Position numbers and translations under genes: made by a program
Notes under the pieces: generated by a model
Told to the model about the DNA's origin: nothing
Database searches by the model: none
What the model saw: the letters and a program-made list of their open reading frames with translations, nothing else
Source of the DNA: an uncultured Bacteroidales bacterium
GTDB lineage: Bacteria > Bacteroidota > Bacteroidia > Bacteroidales > UBA932
Assembly: GCA_934725015.1 (NCBI GenBank)
Contig: CAKVAS010000014.1
Coordinates: 1-64,000 of the forward strand
Direction of reading: 5' to 3'
Length of the DNA: 64,000 nt
Part shown: one piece after another, positions 31,354-41,374 of the stretch
Position numbering within the stretch: position 1 is the stretch's first letter
Layout: the number at the start of each line of letters is the position of its first letter

Positions 31354-33852
31354 CTAAAATACACTGCTTATGTAATCAAGAATCTCTCCCTTCAGGACAA
31401 GACTCCCCTGTGGAGCTGATTTCAGTCCATTCTCCTTCAACTTGGTTAAAGACAGCTTATCCTGCCTGTCAGTCAATGCAACCAGACGGAATCGAGAGTA
31501 GAATTTTGCATTTACTTGTACATGAGATACATAGTATGATGCCTCTTCTTCAAGTTCCGGATAAGTCCTGTTGTTTATTGACTCCACCTCAAAAACTCCG
31601 ATTATCGCGCTTGTCGGCGCGGCTCCATATATGTAGACAATGTCTCCGACCTGATAATTGACGTTTTGCCTCCAATAAACAAAATCATGAGTCTTCAGCC
31701 AATCGTTAAGGCGGAACTGATTTTCATTCGATGGAACCAGCCAGCAATGAGATGGATTTTCTACCCGGCCTGCCGTTTCGTGACCCATAGATTCTTTTGG
31801 AGAAACCAAACCGAACAACAAGTCATCCTCATCTATCCGGTAAAGGGCGAACAATTTTTTCAGCATTGCCATTTTGCTGCTTGTACTGCTGTTCTGCGGA
31901 CAGAAATACAGATGGTCGGCCATTTTTCTGGCCTTAGAGGATGTCATACTGGTTTCAAACCAAGGATTTTTTGAATGCGAGGCCTCATGATATAAAACCA
32001 GCGGATTTATCGAGCAGAGAATTTCAACAACCTTAAACATCATGTCAGCCCAGTCATTGACATCCGCCCTTGTTCCACGAAATTCAAAAAAAGATATTTT
32101 TCGTCCCGTTGAAATGTCATTGTCCTCTGACAATGACACCGTCTCTTCCTCTTTCCGTTCCGGCACAAAATCAGTCACAGGATATTTCCAAATCTTCAAC
32201 GCCATTTCCGATATCCTTTCTTTCCGCGCCTCCAACTCGGCTTCTGTCCACGTATCGAATGCCGCGATATACTGATTCAGCCTTAATCCGCTTTGTGCGA
32301 ATCCGTTTTCGATTTTCTTCTTCTCCGCAAACGTCCTGTTACTATAGGTGGAATTATAGCCGGTCAATGTCAAATTGGCGATAGTATGCAGCCATTTTTC
32401 CTGGATTTCATCCGCATTTTCCCCAAGTTCCTGACGCCATGCCGCATTCAGGGTCTGAGGCATGATATGCTCGATGGAGAGCGTACCGTCCTCGATGTTG
32501 CCGACGACATCATTCCGTTCCCGACTGCTTCCGTTTTCCAGACGTTCAAAAATATACTCCTTGAATTTGCTTTTTAGCGAATAGATATTCCTTGTCGTGA
32601 AGTCTTGTATAAATTCATCGTCCCTCGGAAATACGATAGACTGCTTCCTGTTCTGAAGAATATAGACCATTGCAGACGAATACGAGTCATCATCTCTTTT
32701 AGTTTTGACAACATTCTTATGAAGGGATGCAAATATCTTGTTCAGGACATTGGACGGAAATCCACAGATAAACCTTCTGAATATGAATGTTTCAATGACA
32801 CCGAGCACCCGCTCAACTTCATTGGCATCCAGTCCCGTCTCTTTCGCATAGTTGAGGAATGCCATCAGGAAAGGATGTGCGACTGTAATGTCGAGGAGAT
32901 TGAGCCTTCTTGTTATTGTGTCTGCCAATGCGGTACCGACATCGGCGACAATGATGCTGTGGTATGCCCGGGCATATTTCAGCATATCAGCCAGAATTGT
33001 CTCTATATTCGTCACGCCGTCCGCATATTTCTTAAAGGCGGTATAAATGCTGCTGATGTTGGGAATCACTCCCGTTTCGACAGTGAGGTAGTTTCTGATA
33101 AATCCGTCAAGCTCCGAGCCGCATAGCTTCTCGATCTTATTCCAATATGTATCATAGAACTTTTCCTGAACTTCCGGCATCAGTCCCATGAGAATGAAAT
33201 TACGGATTTTGTCCGCTTCCGAAAGGTTCAGACCTGTCGAATTGAGGCTTTCAAAAATCAGCTGAGGGTCATCTCCGTGTTCCAGTTCCAATTCAATATC
33301 AATTATCACGAGACTATCGATTGCCGTGAATAATTGGTCTGCGGTCAGTATGCATTCGCCTACAATGCGGTTGTAGAAATATCTGTAATTCACCGTTACC
33401 GTGGAGTCTGTGACATAATCATCCTCATCATTGAATATGAGGCGGTCAAAAGCTTTGCAATCATCCCTGAACGGCTTTAGCCGAACCTTCCTTTCGTCAC
33501 GGCGGTATTTGTCGATGATATATGTTTCTTCTATAATCTCTCGAAGATTCGGGTCATTCGATTCAATTTCCCCTTTCTTCAGGGCATTCACCATTGCTAT
33601 CAGAATCAGCGACACCGTTGTTATGCGCTGCTGCCTGTCAATAAGAATGACCTCGTCCCGACCATGTGCACAAGAAACGATGCTGCCGAAGAAATGTGAC
33701 TGTTTCTCATTTAATATGACATTAACAAGGTCATCGAACAACTGTCTGCAATTATCCAGTTTCCAATCGTAGTTCCTTTGATATACTGGTATGATAAACC
33801 TTTTTCTTGAACCTTCGAGAAATTCCAACAAATGTGCGGCAGTTCCTTTCAT
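31354..33852 (-). CDS. GmrSD-type DUF262/DUF1524 protein fused to an EVE domain
   Basis: An 832-residue protein. The N-terminal DUF262 has VYQRNYDW near 24 and the NTPase motif as LIDRQQRITT, with Arg replacing the usual Gly of DGQQR. Residues about 430-540 are the DUF1524 nuclease part with the HNH-like EHIMPQTLN near 462. An alpha/beta segment of unknown type follows (about 590-680). From about 700 there is an EVE/PUA-like domain (CWLVPSNENQF, YWRQNVNYQVGDIVYIYGA), a fold that binds modified bases. This suggests a type IV restriction protein that reads modified DNA through EVE. The ATG at 33852 precedes all conserved sequence and leaves a 37-bp gap to the ATPase gene upstream, with which it probably shares a transcript. 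Confidence 0.85.
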   Translation of the reverse strand: MKGTAAHLLEFLEGSRKRFIIPVYQRNYDWKLDNCRQLFDDLVNVILNEKQSHFFGSIVSCAHGRDEVILIDRQQRITTVSLILIAMVNALKKGEIESNDPNLREIIEETYIIDKYRRDERKVRLKPFRDDCKAFDRLIFNDEDDYVTDSTVTVNYRYFYNRIVGECILTADQLFTAIDSLVIIDIELELEHGDDPQLIFESLNSTGLNLSEADKIRNFILMGLMPEVQEKFYDTYWNKIEKLCGSELDGFIRNYLTVETGVIPNISSIYTAFKKYADGVTNIETILADMLKYARAYHSIIVADVGTALADTITRRLNLLDITVAHPFLMAFLNYAKETGLDANEVERVLGVIETFIFRRFICGFPSNVLNKIFASLHKNVVKTKRDDDSYSSAMVYILQNRKQSIVFPRDDEFIQDFTTRNIYSLKSKFKEYIFERLENGSSRERNDVVGNIEDGTLSIEHIMPQTLNAAWRQELGENADEIQEKWLHTIANLTLTGYNSTYSNRTFAEKKKIENGFAQSGLRLNQYIAAFDTWTEAELEARKERISEMALKIWKYPVTDFVPERKEEETVSLSEDNDISTGRKISFFEFRGTRADVNDWADMMFKVVEILCSINPLVLYHEASHSKNPWFETSMTSSKARKMADHLYFCPQNSSTSSKMAMLKKLFALYRIDEDDLLFGLVSPKESMGHETAGRVENPSHCWLVPSNENQFRLNDWLKTHDFVYWRQNVNYQVGDIVYIYGAAPTSAIIGVFEVESINNRTYPELEEEASYYVSHVQVNAKFYSRFRLVALTDRQDKLSLTKLKENGLKSAPQGSLVLKGEILDYISSVF

Positions 33853-33889
33853 AAACAAAGAATTTGGATATAAACAGACTTTCTGAACA

Positions 33890-35026
33890 TTACAGCCTCT
33901 CAAGCCAGCGGGAGAGGAACACGTTATAGACACTGTATTCGGAACCTTCCATTGTCTTTTCCTCGTAGATGAGATCCTTTTCAATAAGTGATGTCAAGAA
34001 CCTCTTTGAAGCGGCCGGGGTACCGATTCTGTACTTGTTGAGAAACACTCCTGACATAGGCTGCCTCAGCACGCCTTCCTTCGCGACGCATTCAAGATAC
34101 CGCCACTGTCCCTTGGTCAGCATGGCCCTGATTGTGTAGAACTTGTCGGTCTCTGATTTAAAAATGCGGTCTATCGCAGCGTAGGCATCCTGCATCGCCA
34201 CGACATCTCCGGAGTCCATATAGATGAAATTGCACAGTGTCTGGGTGTAAAATGTGTGACAGCGGCTCCATTCGATGATGAAGGAAACGATTTCTTCCGA
34301 AATCTTCTTCCCGCCCTTCCCGAACATTCGGATTATGAACTCGGAATAAACGGAACTGTCTATTTTGGAGAGAGGGACATTGATGACGCTCTGGTAGAAA
34401 GGGGACCTCTCTCCGCTGAACATATCTGTCATCAGGCGCCTGTCACTCCCGCTGAAGATGAATCGGACATTCCGGAGGTTCTGAATCTTCGAACGCAGCA
34501 CGGCTTCCATATACACGCCCTCATAACTGCGAATCTGTTGAAATTCGTCAATGGCAACGACGACCTTGCTCCCGAGATTATCCAGATAGTCGAAAATAGA
34601 GTCGAGCGTATTAAATTTTTCGCTCTCAGTCTGATAGGTTATCGACACCTGAGGCTGTCCGCTTATGGGATCGTAGCTCAACAAAGGACGGATTCCGCCA
34701 AGTACGGAGAAAAATTTCCTTAGCCCCGGCTCTTTACCCTGCGCCACGACCGCCGAGGCAAGCGCGGAAATGAAATCATCGACAGAAGACGTCGCATATA
34801 TATCGGAGTATATGGTGACATATCCATGCCCCTTCCCGTTCAGTTCGTCGAATGTCCGTAATATGAGTCCGGTTTTTCCGAGCCTGCGCATGGAAATAAG
34901 CGACACATTTGCCCCGTTTTCCAGATATGAGATTATATCCCGCAGTTCCTTCTCCCTGTCACAGAACAGTTCTTTGGATACATAAGGCTGCAGGACAAAC
35001 GGATTCGATGTAATTTTCTCTTTCAT
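33890..35026 (-). CDS. P-loop ATPase, PF01637-like
   Basis: A 378-residue ATPase with Walker A as SMRRLGKTG (residues 44-52), Walker B VVVAIDEFQQ near 155 and a sensor-like IFSGSDRRL near 190. The last 120 residues resemble a winged-helix domain (KGQWRYLECVAKEG, GTPAASKRFLTSLIEKDLI). It lacks the PD-(D/E)XK-like tail of its relatives at 54-60 kb. It is followed by the DUF262-EVE gene, so the pair may work together, the ATPase as a regulator or motor. The promoter (TATCTTTGC, 35031-35039) is only a few bases from the start codon, giving an almost leaderless mRNA. Confidence 0.8.
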   Translation of the reverse strand: MKEKITSNPFVLQPYVSKELFCDREKELRDIISYLENGANVSLISMRRLGKTGLILRTFDELNGKGHGYVTIYSDIYATSSVDDFISALASAVVAQGKEPGLRKFFSVLGGIRPLLSYDPISGQPQVSITYQTESEKFNTLDSIFDYLDNLGSKVVVAIDEFQQIRSYEGVYMEAVLRSKIQNLRNVRFIFSGSDRRLMTDMFSGERSPFYQSVINVPLSKIDSSVYSEFIIRMFGKGGKKISEEIVSFIIEWSRCHTFYTQTLCNFIYMDSGDVVAMQDAYAAIDRIFKSETDKFYTIRAMLTKGQWRYLECVAKEGVLRQPMSGVFLNKYRIGTPAASKRFLTSLIEKDLIYEEKTMEGSEYSVYNVFLSRWLERL

Positions 35027-35030
35027 GCCG

Positions 35031-35083
35031 CAAAGATACTATCTTTTTTGTATTATACAAAATGTATAATACATATTGTATAG
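35031..35083 (-). promoter_or_regulatory. Promoter with overlapping palindromes before the ATPase gene
   Basis: The -7 element TATCTTTGC (35031-35039, minus) is followed upstream by two overlapping inverted repeats: GTATTATAC/GTATAATAC (35050-35058 and 35064-35072) and TATACAA/TTGTATA (35054-35060 and 35077-35083). This looks like an operator for autoregulation. The geometry differs from the 46-bp type at the 54-60 kb ATPases. Confidence 0.55.
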
Positions 35084-35117
35084 CGAGCGGCAAATTGATG
35101 AAACCCGTCCCGGACAG

Positions 35118-36947
35118 CTAATGTTCCGTCATGTCGCCGCCGGGAATCTCGCCGCCATTGGTCCAGTCGCTGACCGTGACTCCGGAGAGGTCCAGCTTGT
35201 CCTTGCCGAGGGTGAGCCTGTAGGTGTAGTGCCTGCCGGCCTCGAAAGCGGGACGGCCGGTGACTGTAAGCGTCTTGACCTCGGATCCGGACGGAAGGGA
35301 AGAATCAATCACGCCGACCGAAATCTTCAGAAATTCGGCGGACGCGTCACCGTCACACGGCACCACGATGGCGCTATACACACCGCGGCCATCCTGATAG
35401 GCTGTGTCATACGGCCCGGGCAGGACATTCACGGGATCTCCGCCCGCGATGCCGTCAGTGCCGATTGTGCTCTTTCCGGACTGAATCTGCTCGACCCTGA
35501 TTACATAAATCTTCTTTCCGGCGAACTCGCTGTTAACCCTTTGGGCATCAACGTCCACCGAGACAAGCGCAGTCCTGCGCTGCATTGCCAGCCTGAGCCG
35601 GCTGTCGTCAGGAATCCGGTCCTTTGAGTCGCAGACATACTCCCCTGTCATGTAGTCCGCTTTTTGGAAATCCTTTGCTGTGGCCGTCGAACCACCCGAC
35701 CGGCGCTGGTCAGTCGGAAGGACAAAACCGTCCTTCGCAGATGCCGGATAGCAGGCCTTGTAGGTCACGGGAGCCTTCCACACAAGATAGTCCGAGGCAG
35801 GAACAGGATTCCAGTCTTCCCAGTCAAACCTGTATGTCACAGTCTTTTTCACCTTTCCGTCCAAAAGGGACAGCTCCGAAACGGCTATCTCATCGCCCGG
35901 GTAACTGCTGCCCTCAGGGCCGGTGAACTTCGCCTGCTCCTCGGCATTACCGTCAGGAATGGTCTTGGTACGCGGCCCGATTGAGGCCATGACAATCACA
36001 GCCTCCCCGTCCTGACCGTCCATCGCGCCGGATTCGTCCTCAACCCAATCGGTGACCGTAGGCTCTCCGTCCAGTTCAACCTCGTTCTTGCCGACGCGTA
36101 CCTTCATCGTGTAGATGCGCCCGCCGGTGAGAAAATCTCTGTTCATCGACATTCTGGCCAAAAAAGTGTAGGTTCTCCCGTTGGAAAGCCTGATTTTCAG
36201 AAATTCTTGGCCCCTGACCGCCCTCGGCCAGCAGACGGCTTCAAAGACAGTCTCATTCTCGGTGGAGCAGTCGTGCATCTTGATGTCCGTCATAGCTGTG
36301 CCCGAATATGTGACGGTTCCAGCCTTCAGGTTCATGCTTACATTCTTACAACTGCCTTCAAAAATTGTCACGGACTCCACCGTAACACCCTCTCCGTCAA
36401 ACTGGTTTCCGAACGTCAGCACGACCTTAAACTTGACGAGCGCATGACGGAAGGCAAGATTGAGACGGCCTCCGTCCAAATCCGCTGCCGGGTCAAATCC
36501 CTTCACGCTGCACATCGCCGCATCCGCGTCACCGGTTCCCTCCGTCTGGTCGGACGGAATTTGAAAAATGACGGAGGAGGCATCGTCCTGTCCGTCCTGA
36601 TAAGGGGCGTAGGCATATATGTCCATAGGAGTTTTCGAATCCTTCCACAAAATCTGCGAGCCGTCCGCGACGGACCACACGCCGGCGTCATTTTTCCACT
36701 GTATGTTGCTTTGGGTGTATTTGTCCCCCGCGCCGTAGTCAAGGAACAGCCCCAAGGTCTTGCCGCCAAACTCGGCGACACCGTCGGATGAATTTCCGGA
36801 GGCACCTACGGAAGCGTTGAACCGCACCACCCTGTCCGAAGGGAAGGTATCCGCGTCATCAGCGGAATGCTTGCCGCACGAAACAGCCGACAACAGCATG
36901 GCGGCGGAAAGCAGGAATATCACTGATTTGTATTTCGTATTCTTCAT
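35118..36947 (-). CDS. Two-domain fimbrillin-like lipoprotein
   Basis: A 609-residue lipoprotein (signal peptide with lipobox LSAVSC; start ATG at 36947). It holds two fimbrillin/Mfa-like units. The first ends near residue 300 (YTMKVRVGKNEVEL, then VTDWVED) and the second ends the protein (YTYRLTLGKDKLDL, then VSDWTNGGE). Each has the usual features: a conserved FRHALVKFKVVL-type strand in the first half and a closing strand before a Trp. Such proteins form tips or stalks of Bacteroidales fimbriae and are exported through the outer membrane. The tandem arrangement within one chain is longer than single FimA-type subunits. The second fimbrillin gene lies 85 bp upstream. Confidence 0.8.
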   Translation of the reverse strand: MKNTKYKSVIFLLSAAMLLSAVSCGKHSADDADTFPSDRVVRFNASVGASGNSSDGVAEFGGKTLGLFLDYGAGDKYTQSNIQWKNDAGVWSVADGSQILWKDSKTPMDIYAYAPYQDGQDDASSVIFQIPSDQTEGTGDADAAMCSVKGFDPAADLDGGRLNLAFRHALVKFKVVLTFGNQFDGEGVTVESVTIFEGSCKNVSMNLKAGTVTYSGTAMTDIKMHDCSTENETVFEAVCWPRAVRGQEFLKIRLSNGRTYTFLARMSMNRDFLTGGRIYTMKVRVGKNEVELDGEPTVTDWVEDESGAMDGQDGEAVIVMASIGPRTKTIPDGNAEEQAKFTGPEGSSYPGDEIAVSELSLLDGKVKKTVTYRFDWEDWNPVPASDYLVWKAPVTYKACYPASAKDGFVLPTDQRRSGGSTATAKDFQKADYMTGEYVCDSKDRIPDDSRLRLAMQRRTALVSVDVDAQRVNSEFAGKKIYVIRVEQIQSGKSTIGTDGIAGGDPVNVLPGPYDTAYQDGRGVYSAIVVPCDGDASAEFLKISVGVIDSSLPSGSEVKTLTVTGRPAFEAGRHYTYRLTLGKDKLDLSGVTVSDWTNGGEIPGGDMTEH

Positions 36948-37032
36948 TTCTGGTCTCAATTTCAAATTATTTCAAGTTCAAGCGGTCATGATTTCAACCA
37001 CGTCAGAGCAGATTCGCCGAAGCGGTCCGGCA

Positions 37033-38121
37033 TCAGTCAGTTTCCAAGTCCGTCACGCCGCCGTCCGTCCAAGGGGTTGCGACAATGTCCTCGGAGTCCG
37101 TCACCACCTCATCATTTCCCACCGTGAGGTTAAGCCTGTAATTCTGTCCCGGAGCCGTAAGATTCCTTTCTGACGGCATGGTGTATTGGTAGCTCTTGCC
37201 GCCGAGCTTGAACTTTATGGTGAACTGCACAGTCTGCGGGACAAAGACGCACTCATAGACGGCGACGCAGCTTTTGTTCCTGTCCCCGGAGTCGTAAGTC
37301 CAGGATGTCTGGTAAGGAGTTATGTCGGAAGCGGTGGCGTTCGCATCGTAACGGACAGCCGCCAGCAGGATAAAGTCACCCCTGCTCCATGACGTATTGC
37401 CGTCCCTATATAGAGATGAGCCGTCCCAGTAGGAAGCGCCGTCCCAACCGTAGGCATACTGACGCACACTGCCTCCTACTGTAAGCTCCGTGACGGGATT
37501 CTCTTCCGGAACGCCGTCATGGTTGAACTCCGTCCCGAGCGTGAGTCTGACGATGAAGCGGCTCAGCGCGTGCTGGAAACGTAGGGCAATCTTGTTATCG
37601 ACCGGCTTATATGGGAGCGCGACCACATTGTTATGACAGCAGTCAAGCGCATAGGAAGTAATCAGATCCGACGACCTGTCATCCTGCGTCTGGACGGCAG
37701 CCACCTCGGAACTGAACAAAGTGAAGCCGTCCCCTGCTTTACGGTACTCAAGATTTCTCAAAATGTCGAAGTCAACAGTCTGCGACGGAGCCACTGCAAA
37801 GAACGAGACAGACGGTTCCTGTTGGTCAAAGAGCAGCTGCTGCTCCGGACTCCACTTCCCGGAAGAGGCGTCGTAGCTCACACCGACACTGTTGTAATTG
37901 TAGCGGTTGATTGATGCCTGGACAATAGACAGGTCAAATGATTCAGTCTTGAGGTTCTCGGTCGTATAGCATCCTCTGGTAATGTCGCCGACGCGGACAT
38001 CGAGTTCTATCGGAGCGCCGGCGAAATAATCCGCATCCCCGTGGGGCTCGGCCGCCTTGTTGCAGCCGCCCAAAGCCGTCACAAGCGACGCGAGGGCAAC
38101 AAGAAAAAGTTTTCTGTTCAT
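37033..38121 (-). CDS. Fimbrillin-like lipoprotein
   Basis: A 362-residue lipoprotein with signal LVTALGGC. Typical fimbrillin features are present: KIALRFQHALSRFIVRLTLG near 175 and the closing NYRLNLTVGNDEV near 335, followed by the TPWTDGG end. Single domain. It precedes the two-domain fimbrillin in the same direction, and the two probably assemble together. The -7 element TACCTTTGC on the minus strand near 38197-38205 gives a leader of about 70 nt. Confidence 0.8.
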   Translation of the reverse strand: MNRKLFLVALASLVTALGGCNKAAEPHGDADYFAGAPIELDVRVGDITRGCYTTENLKTESFDLSIVQASINRYNYNSVGVSYDASSGKWSPEQQLLFDQQEPSVSFFAVAPSQTVDFDILRNLEYRKAGDGFTLFSSEVAAVQTQDDRSSDLITSYALDCCHNNVVALPYKPVDNKIALRFQHALSRFIVRLTLGTEFNHDGVPEENPVTELTVGGSVRQYAYGWDGASYWDGSSLYRDGNTSWSRGDFILLAAVRYDANATASDITPYQTSWTYDSGDRNKSCVAVYECVFVPQTVQFTIKFKLGGKSYQYTMPSERNLTAPGQNYRLNLTVGNDEVVTDSEDIVATPWTDGGVTDLETD

Positions 38122-38226
38122 TCTTAAGGCAGATTACTGTTGTTCATACATACTGTAAGGAAACATTCTGATTACCTCTCGTGTTTCCAATCGCGCAAAG
38201 GTAACCATTTCCGCCAAAATTCCCAA

Positions 38227-38270
38227 ATCTGAGAAGATGATCTTGTTTCCAATACTCAATTCTCAGAGGG
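38227..38270 (-). other. Inverted repeat between the MauE and fimbrillin genes
   Basis: TCTGAGAA and TTCTCAGA form perfect 8-bp arms about 27 nt apart, in the space after the MauE gene and before the fimbrillin promoter. It may end transcription from the MauE gene or bind a regulator; nothing decides between the two. Confidence 0.3.
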
Positions 38271-38305
38271 TTATTCGGAGACTTTTTAGTCGCCCTCATT
38301 GTCAC

Positions 38306-39535
38306 TTACAACAGCAACAGGACCGCAAATACATATAATAAATACCCCTGAAGGATGAGGCTGCCCCTCGACCCCGTTTCAAGGGCGAGGGCTGCGGGAT
38401 CCTCCTTAAGAGCCGACTCAAGCTCTTCGAGAGACGGGCGGAGAGCGTAGGACCATTTGCGGACAATCTGGCCGTCGGAAATCCACGTCACGCCGCCGTT
38501 GGAGCGGTTGAGCGTGGCGATGGTCTTGAAGTCCGAGCGGTAAGTCATGCCCTCAAGCCACTGCGGAAGAAGCGTCCCCGAGTCTTCATGAACATCGGCA
38601 CCCGGGTCGGACGATGTGACGGAAGCCGCGGCAAGAACATCCTTTGACGGGACAATCACAATAGGCCTGAGCCCGAGCAGCTCCGCATAGGAGACAATCT
38701 GTTCGAGACCGTCAATACGCTTCGCGCTCAATTTTTTGTAGGCAGAAATGACAAGCACGTTCCCCTGCGACGCGACGGTGTCGCAGTACTCCCCTGCGGC
38801 ATCGGTAAGCGAGAGCACGGCTCCGGCGGCGAAGTCGGCCTGGCGTATCCGAGAATCGACGAAAGTCCAGCTGCTGTCGGGAAGGGCGTCCAGAGCGAAT
38901 GCCTGCGTCATGCCGTCCTTCTCGTATATGAACTCCGGCTCGGTGAAGTCACGATATTCCTCGTCGGCGGCCGCCTGAAGCATGGCACCCGGCCTAAACG
39001 CCGTGTAGTCCTTCAGGGGAAGCGCTATCAGGGAATACACAAGAAGAGCGACAAGCGAAAGGGCTGACAGCGCGAAGGAGACATACTTGACCTTCACCGG
39101 CCGGTCAAGCTCGCGCATCGGGATGAAAGCGCCGCAGCACAGGGCGCAGAGAATGAGATTCTTGACAAATGTCTGAAGATGAGTCAGATGCAGGGCCTCG
39201 CCGAAACATCCGCAGTCCATCGTCGGGTTGAAAATCAGCAGGACGAGTGTCAGCAGCGTGAAGAAGGTCGTCAGAGTCACGACTGAAATGCCCACAGCCT
39301 TGCGCCACACGCCGCTCATCAGCGCGGCTCCGAGAACGGCCTCGGTCAAGGCAAAGGCCACGCCGAAGAACTTCGCGGAGAAGTCCATGAAACCGACGTG
39401 CAGGAAGCTGAAATACGATTTCATCACGAACTCCGCCCCCACCGGATCCATAAGTTTCAATATTCCCGAAATCAGGAACACGGAGCCGAGCACGAACGCG
39501 CAGAAACGGCGGAATACATTATAACCTTTCTTCAT
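38306..39535 (-). CDS. MauE/DoxX-type membrane protein with periplasmic thioredoxin-like part
   Basis: A 409-residue protein. Four hydrophobic segments in residues 1-165 (FVLGSVFLISGILKL, ALTEAVLGAALM, VVTLTTFFTLLTLVLLIF, ILCALCCGAF) form a MauE/DoxX-like unit with a CGCFG motif near 118. Residues about 215-380 are soluble and thioredoxin-like without a CxxC, and a last hydrophobic segment ends the chain. Such proteins are standard in Bacteroidales near tmk/folP-type genes and are thought to act in envelope redox chemistry. It is followed upstream by tmk in the same direction with a 41-bp gap. Confidence 0.75.
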   Translation of the reverse strand: MKKGYNVFRRFCAFVLGSVFLISGILKLMDPVGAEFVMKSYFSFLHVGFMDFSAKFFGVAFALTEAVLGAALMSGVWRKAVGISVVTLTTFFTLLTLVLLIFNPTMDCGCFGEALHLTHLQTFVKNLILCALCCGAFIPMRELDRPVKVKYVSFALSALSLVALLVYSLIALPLKDYTAFRPGAMLQAAADEEYRDFTEPEFIYEKDGMTQAFALDALPDSSWTFVDSRIRQADFAAGAVLSLTDAAGEYCDTVASQGNVLVISAYKKLSAKRIDGLEQIVSYAELLGLRPIVIVPSKDVLAAASVTSSDPGADVHEDSGTLLPQWLEGMTYRSDFKTIATLNRSNGGVTWISDGQIVRKWSYALRPSLEELESALKEDPAALALETGSRGSLILQGYLLYVFAVLLLL

Positions 39536-39576
39536 TGCCGGAAATCATTAAAGCACATCAACGAACCGCACGGGGC

Positions 39577-40260
39577 TCACAACCCGAGGGCGGCATCCAC
39601 CGCTTTCCGTATCTTCCCGAAAATCTCATCCGGCGGCAGCATCGCCCCGTCGGAGTCCGAGCAGTCAACCCGCATGAAATGCGAATCCAGTTCACACTGT
39701 CTCAGGTAGATGCGACGCACGGTCTTCTGAAACTCGATGTCCGCCTCGTGGATGTCGTGACCGCCTTCAAGGTAGTCCCTGTCCCCGCCTCGGCGCGCCG
39801 AGGAGAGCTTCTTCTCGACAAAGCCGATGGGCACGTCAAGGAAAATGTTAAGGTCCGGGCGCGGAAGCTCAAAATTTCCGTACTCGGTGTTGCATATCCA
39901 TTCCCGAAGGTCCTCGGCCTCGTCGGAGTCGCGGAGTTTGGCGCACTGGTAGGCGATGTTGGAATAGACATAGCGGTCGAGCAGGACATTGCCTCCCTCG
40001 CGCAGGATGCGCCTGAGCTCCGGAGCCGCACCGTGTCTGTCCTCGGCGAAGAGCAGCGCCACCAGCTGCGGATGCACCTGCTCGTTCGTCCCGAAGTCCC
40101 CGCGCAGGAAGCGTGAAATCAGTTCCCCATAGACCGGGGAGTCATAGCGCGGGAAATGTATGTATTCCAGTCTCTGCGGCAGCGCCTCGAGATATTGCCG
40201 CAACTTTCTGACCTGCGTCGATTTGCCCGACCCGTCGAGACCTTCGATAACTATAAGCAT
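39577..40260 (-). CDS. tmk: Thymidylate kinase
   Basis: A 227-residue kinase with P-loop IEGLDGSGKST at the N-terminus, the DRY motif (LLDRYVYSN near 97) and the LID region (SSARRGGDRDYLEGG near 155). It phosphorylates dTMP to dTDP in DNA precursor synthesis. Length and motifs are normal for the family. It heads a leftward pair with the MauE gene. Confidence 0.95.
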   Translation of the reverse strand: MLIVIEGLDGSGKSTQVRKLRQYLEALPQRLEYIHFPRYDSPVYGELISRFLRGDFGTNEQVHPQLVALLFAEDRHGAAPELRRILREGGNVLLDRYVYSNIAYQCAKLRDSDEAEDLREWICNTEYGNFELPRPDLNIFLDVPIGFVEKKLSSARRGGDRDYLEGGHDIHEADIEFQKTVRRIYLRQCELDSHFMRVDCSDSDGAMLPPDEIFGKIRKAVDAALGL

Positions 40261-40538
40261 ATTCCTTTTTCTCCGTTCAAATGAAACTTAGAAATCTTCG
40301 AAAAATAACTTGCATCATCTTGTGTCTTCTTTTTGGTCTATATTCCTTTTCTCATCGGTCATGTACCTCCAGTACACTCCCTCTTCCAAAAGAAATCTAT
40401 ACTCAAAAATAATCCTCAATCTGAAGCAATTTATTTTTCTCAAATTTCTTATTCCGCAAAATGACCGTTCACGATGAGAACTCATGCGAAAACTCACTAA
40501 TTTTGCAGTCTGCAAACATACGAAAAATTTGGGGATAT

Positions 40539-41366
40539 ATGAACGGGAATATGAATGACAGGACAGGGCGCGGGGTGAAAATCATGGGCATCGTGAACAT
40601 CACGCCGGACTCGTTCTATTCGGGAAGCAGGAATATGACTCCCGACGGTAAGATTCTGATTGACAAGGTTGTGGAGCGGGTCACGGACATGATTGAGAAG
40701 GGCGCGGGATATATCGACGTCGGCGCGTGCTCCACCCGCCCCGGCTCCGAAAGCGTCGATGCCGAAAACGAATGGAAAAGGCTGAAGGCTGTGCTCCGCC
40801 CCATCCGCGAGGCTGTTCCGCAGGGAGTGAAAATATCCATTGACACGTTCCGCAGGGACATCATCGCCCGGACGCTCGACGAAATCGGGGAAGTGACGGT
40901 CAATGACATATCCGCCGGCGAGGACGACCCCCTGATGCTCGGGGAGGTCGCCGCCAACTCCTTGGAATACATCGCGATGCACAAGAAGGGCATTCCTTCG
41001 GATATGCAGTCGAAGTGCGACTACGGGAACGGGGTCACGGCCGCCGTCATGGACTATTTCCGAGAGTTCGCCCTCAAGGCCGACCGCCTCGGCGTCCGAG
41101 GCTGGATTCTCGACCCGGGCTTCGGCTTCGCCAAGACGGTGGAGCAGAACTACGAACTGCTCGAGCACCTCGCCGAATTTCAGGCATTCGGCCGGCCCGT
41201 CCTCGTCGGAATATCCCGCAAGAGCATGATTTACAAGCCTCTCGGCCTCACCCCGGAAGCACCCGAAGTCCTCACCCGCACGACAGAGCTTCACCGCCGG
41301 GCCATCGCCTCCGGAGCCTCGATTCTCCGCGTCCACGACGTCGCCGAAGCCGCCTCCCTGCTGTGA
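40539..41366 (+). CDS. folP: Dihydropteroate synthase
   Basis: A 275-residue enzyme of folate synthesis joining p-aminobenzoate to dihydropterin pyrophosphate. Motifs: MGIVNITPDSFYSG near 15, the DVGACSTRPGS loop near 58, DPGFGFAKT near 195 and the late LRVHDVAEAASLL. The start chosen is the ATG at 40539; the -7 element TAATTTTGC (about 40498-40506) lies upstream, so the earlier in-frame start at 40461 is untenable. It is divergent from tmk. The intergenic 40261-40497 holds no other gene. Confidence 0.95.
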   Translation: MNGNMNDRTGRGVKIMGIVNITPDSFYSGSRNMTPDGKILIDKVVERVTDMIEKGAGYIDVGACSTRPGSESVDAENEWKRLKAVLRPIREAVPQGVKISIDTFRRDIIARTLDEIGEVTVNDISAGEDDPLMLGEVAANSLEYIAMHKKGIPSDMQSKCDYGNGVTAAVMDYFREFALKADRLGVRGWILDPGFGFAKTVEQNYELLEHLAEFQAFGRPVLVGISRKSMIYKPLGLTPEAPEVLTRTTELHRRAIASGASILRVHDVAEAASLL

Positions 41367-41374
41367 CGACCGGC

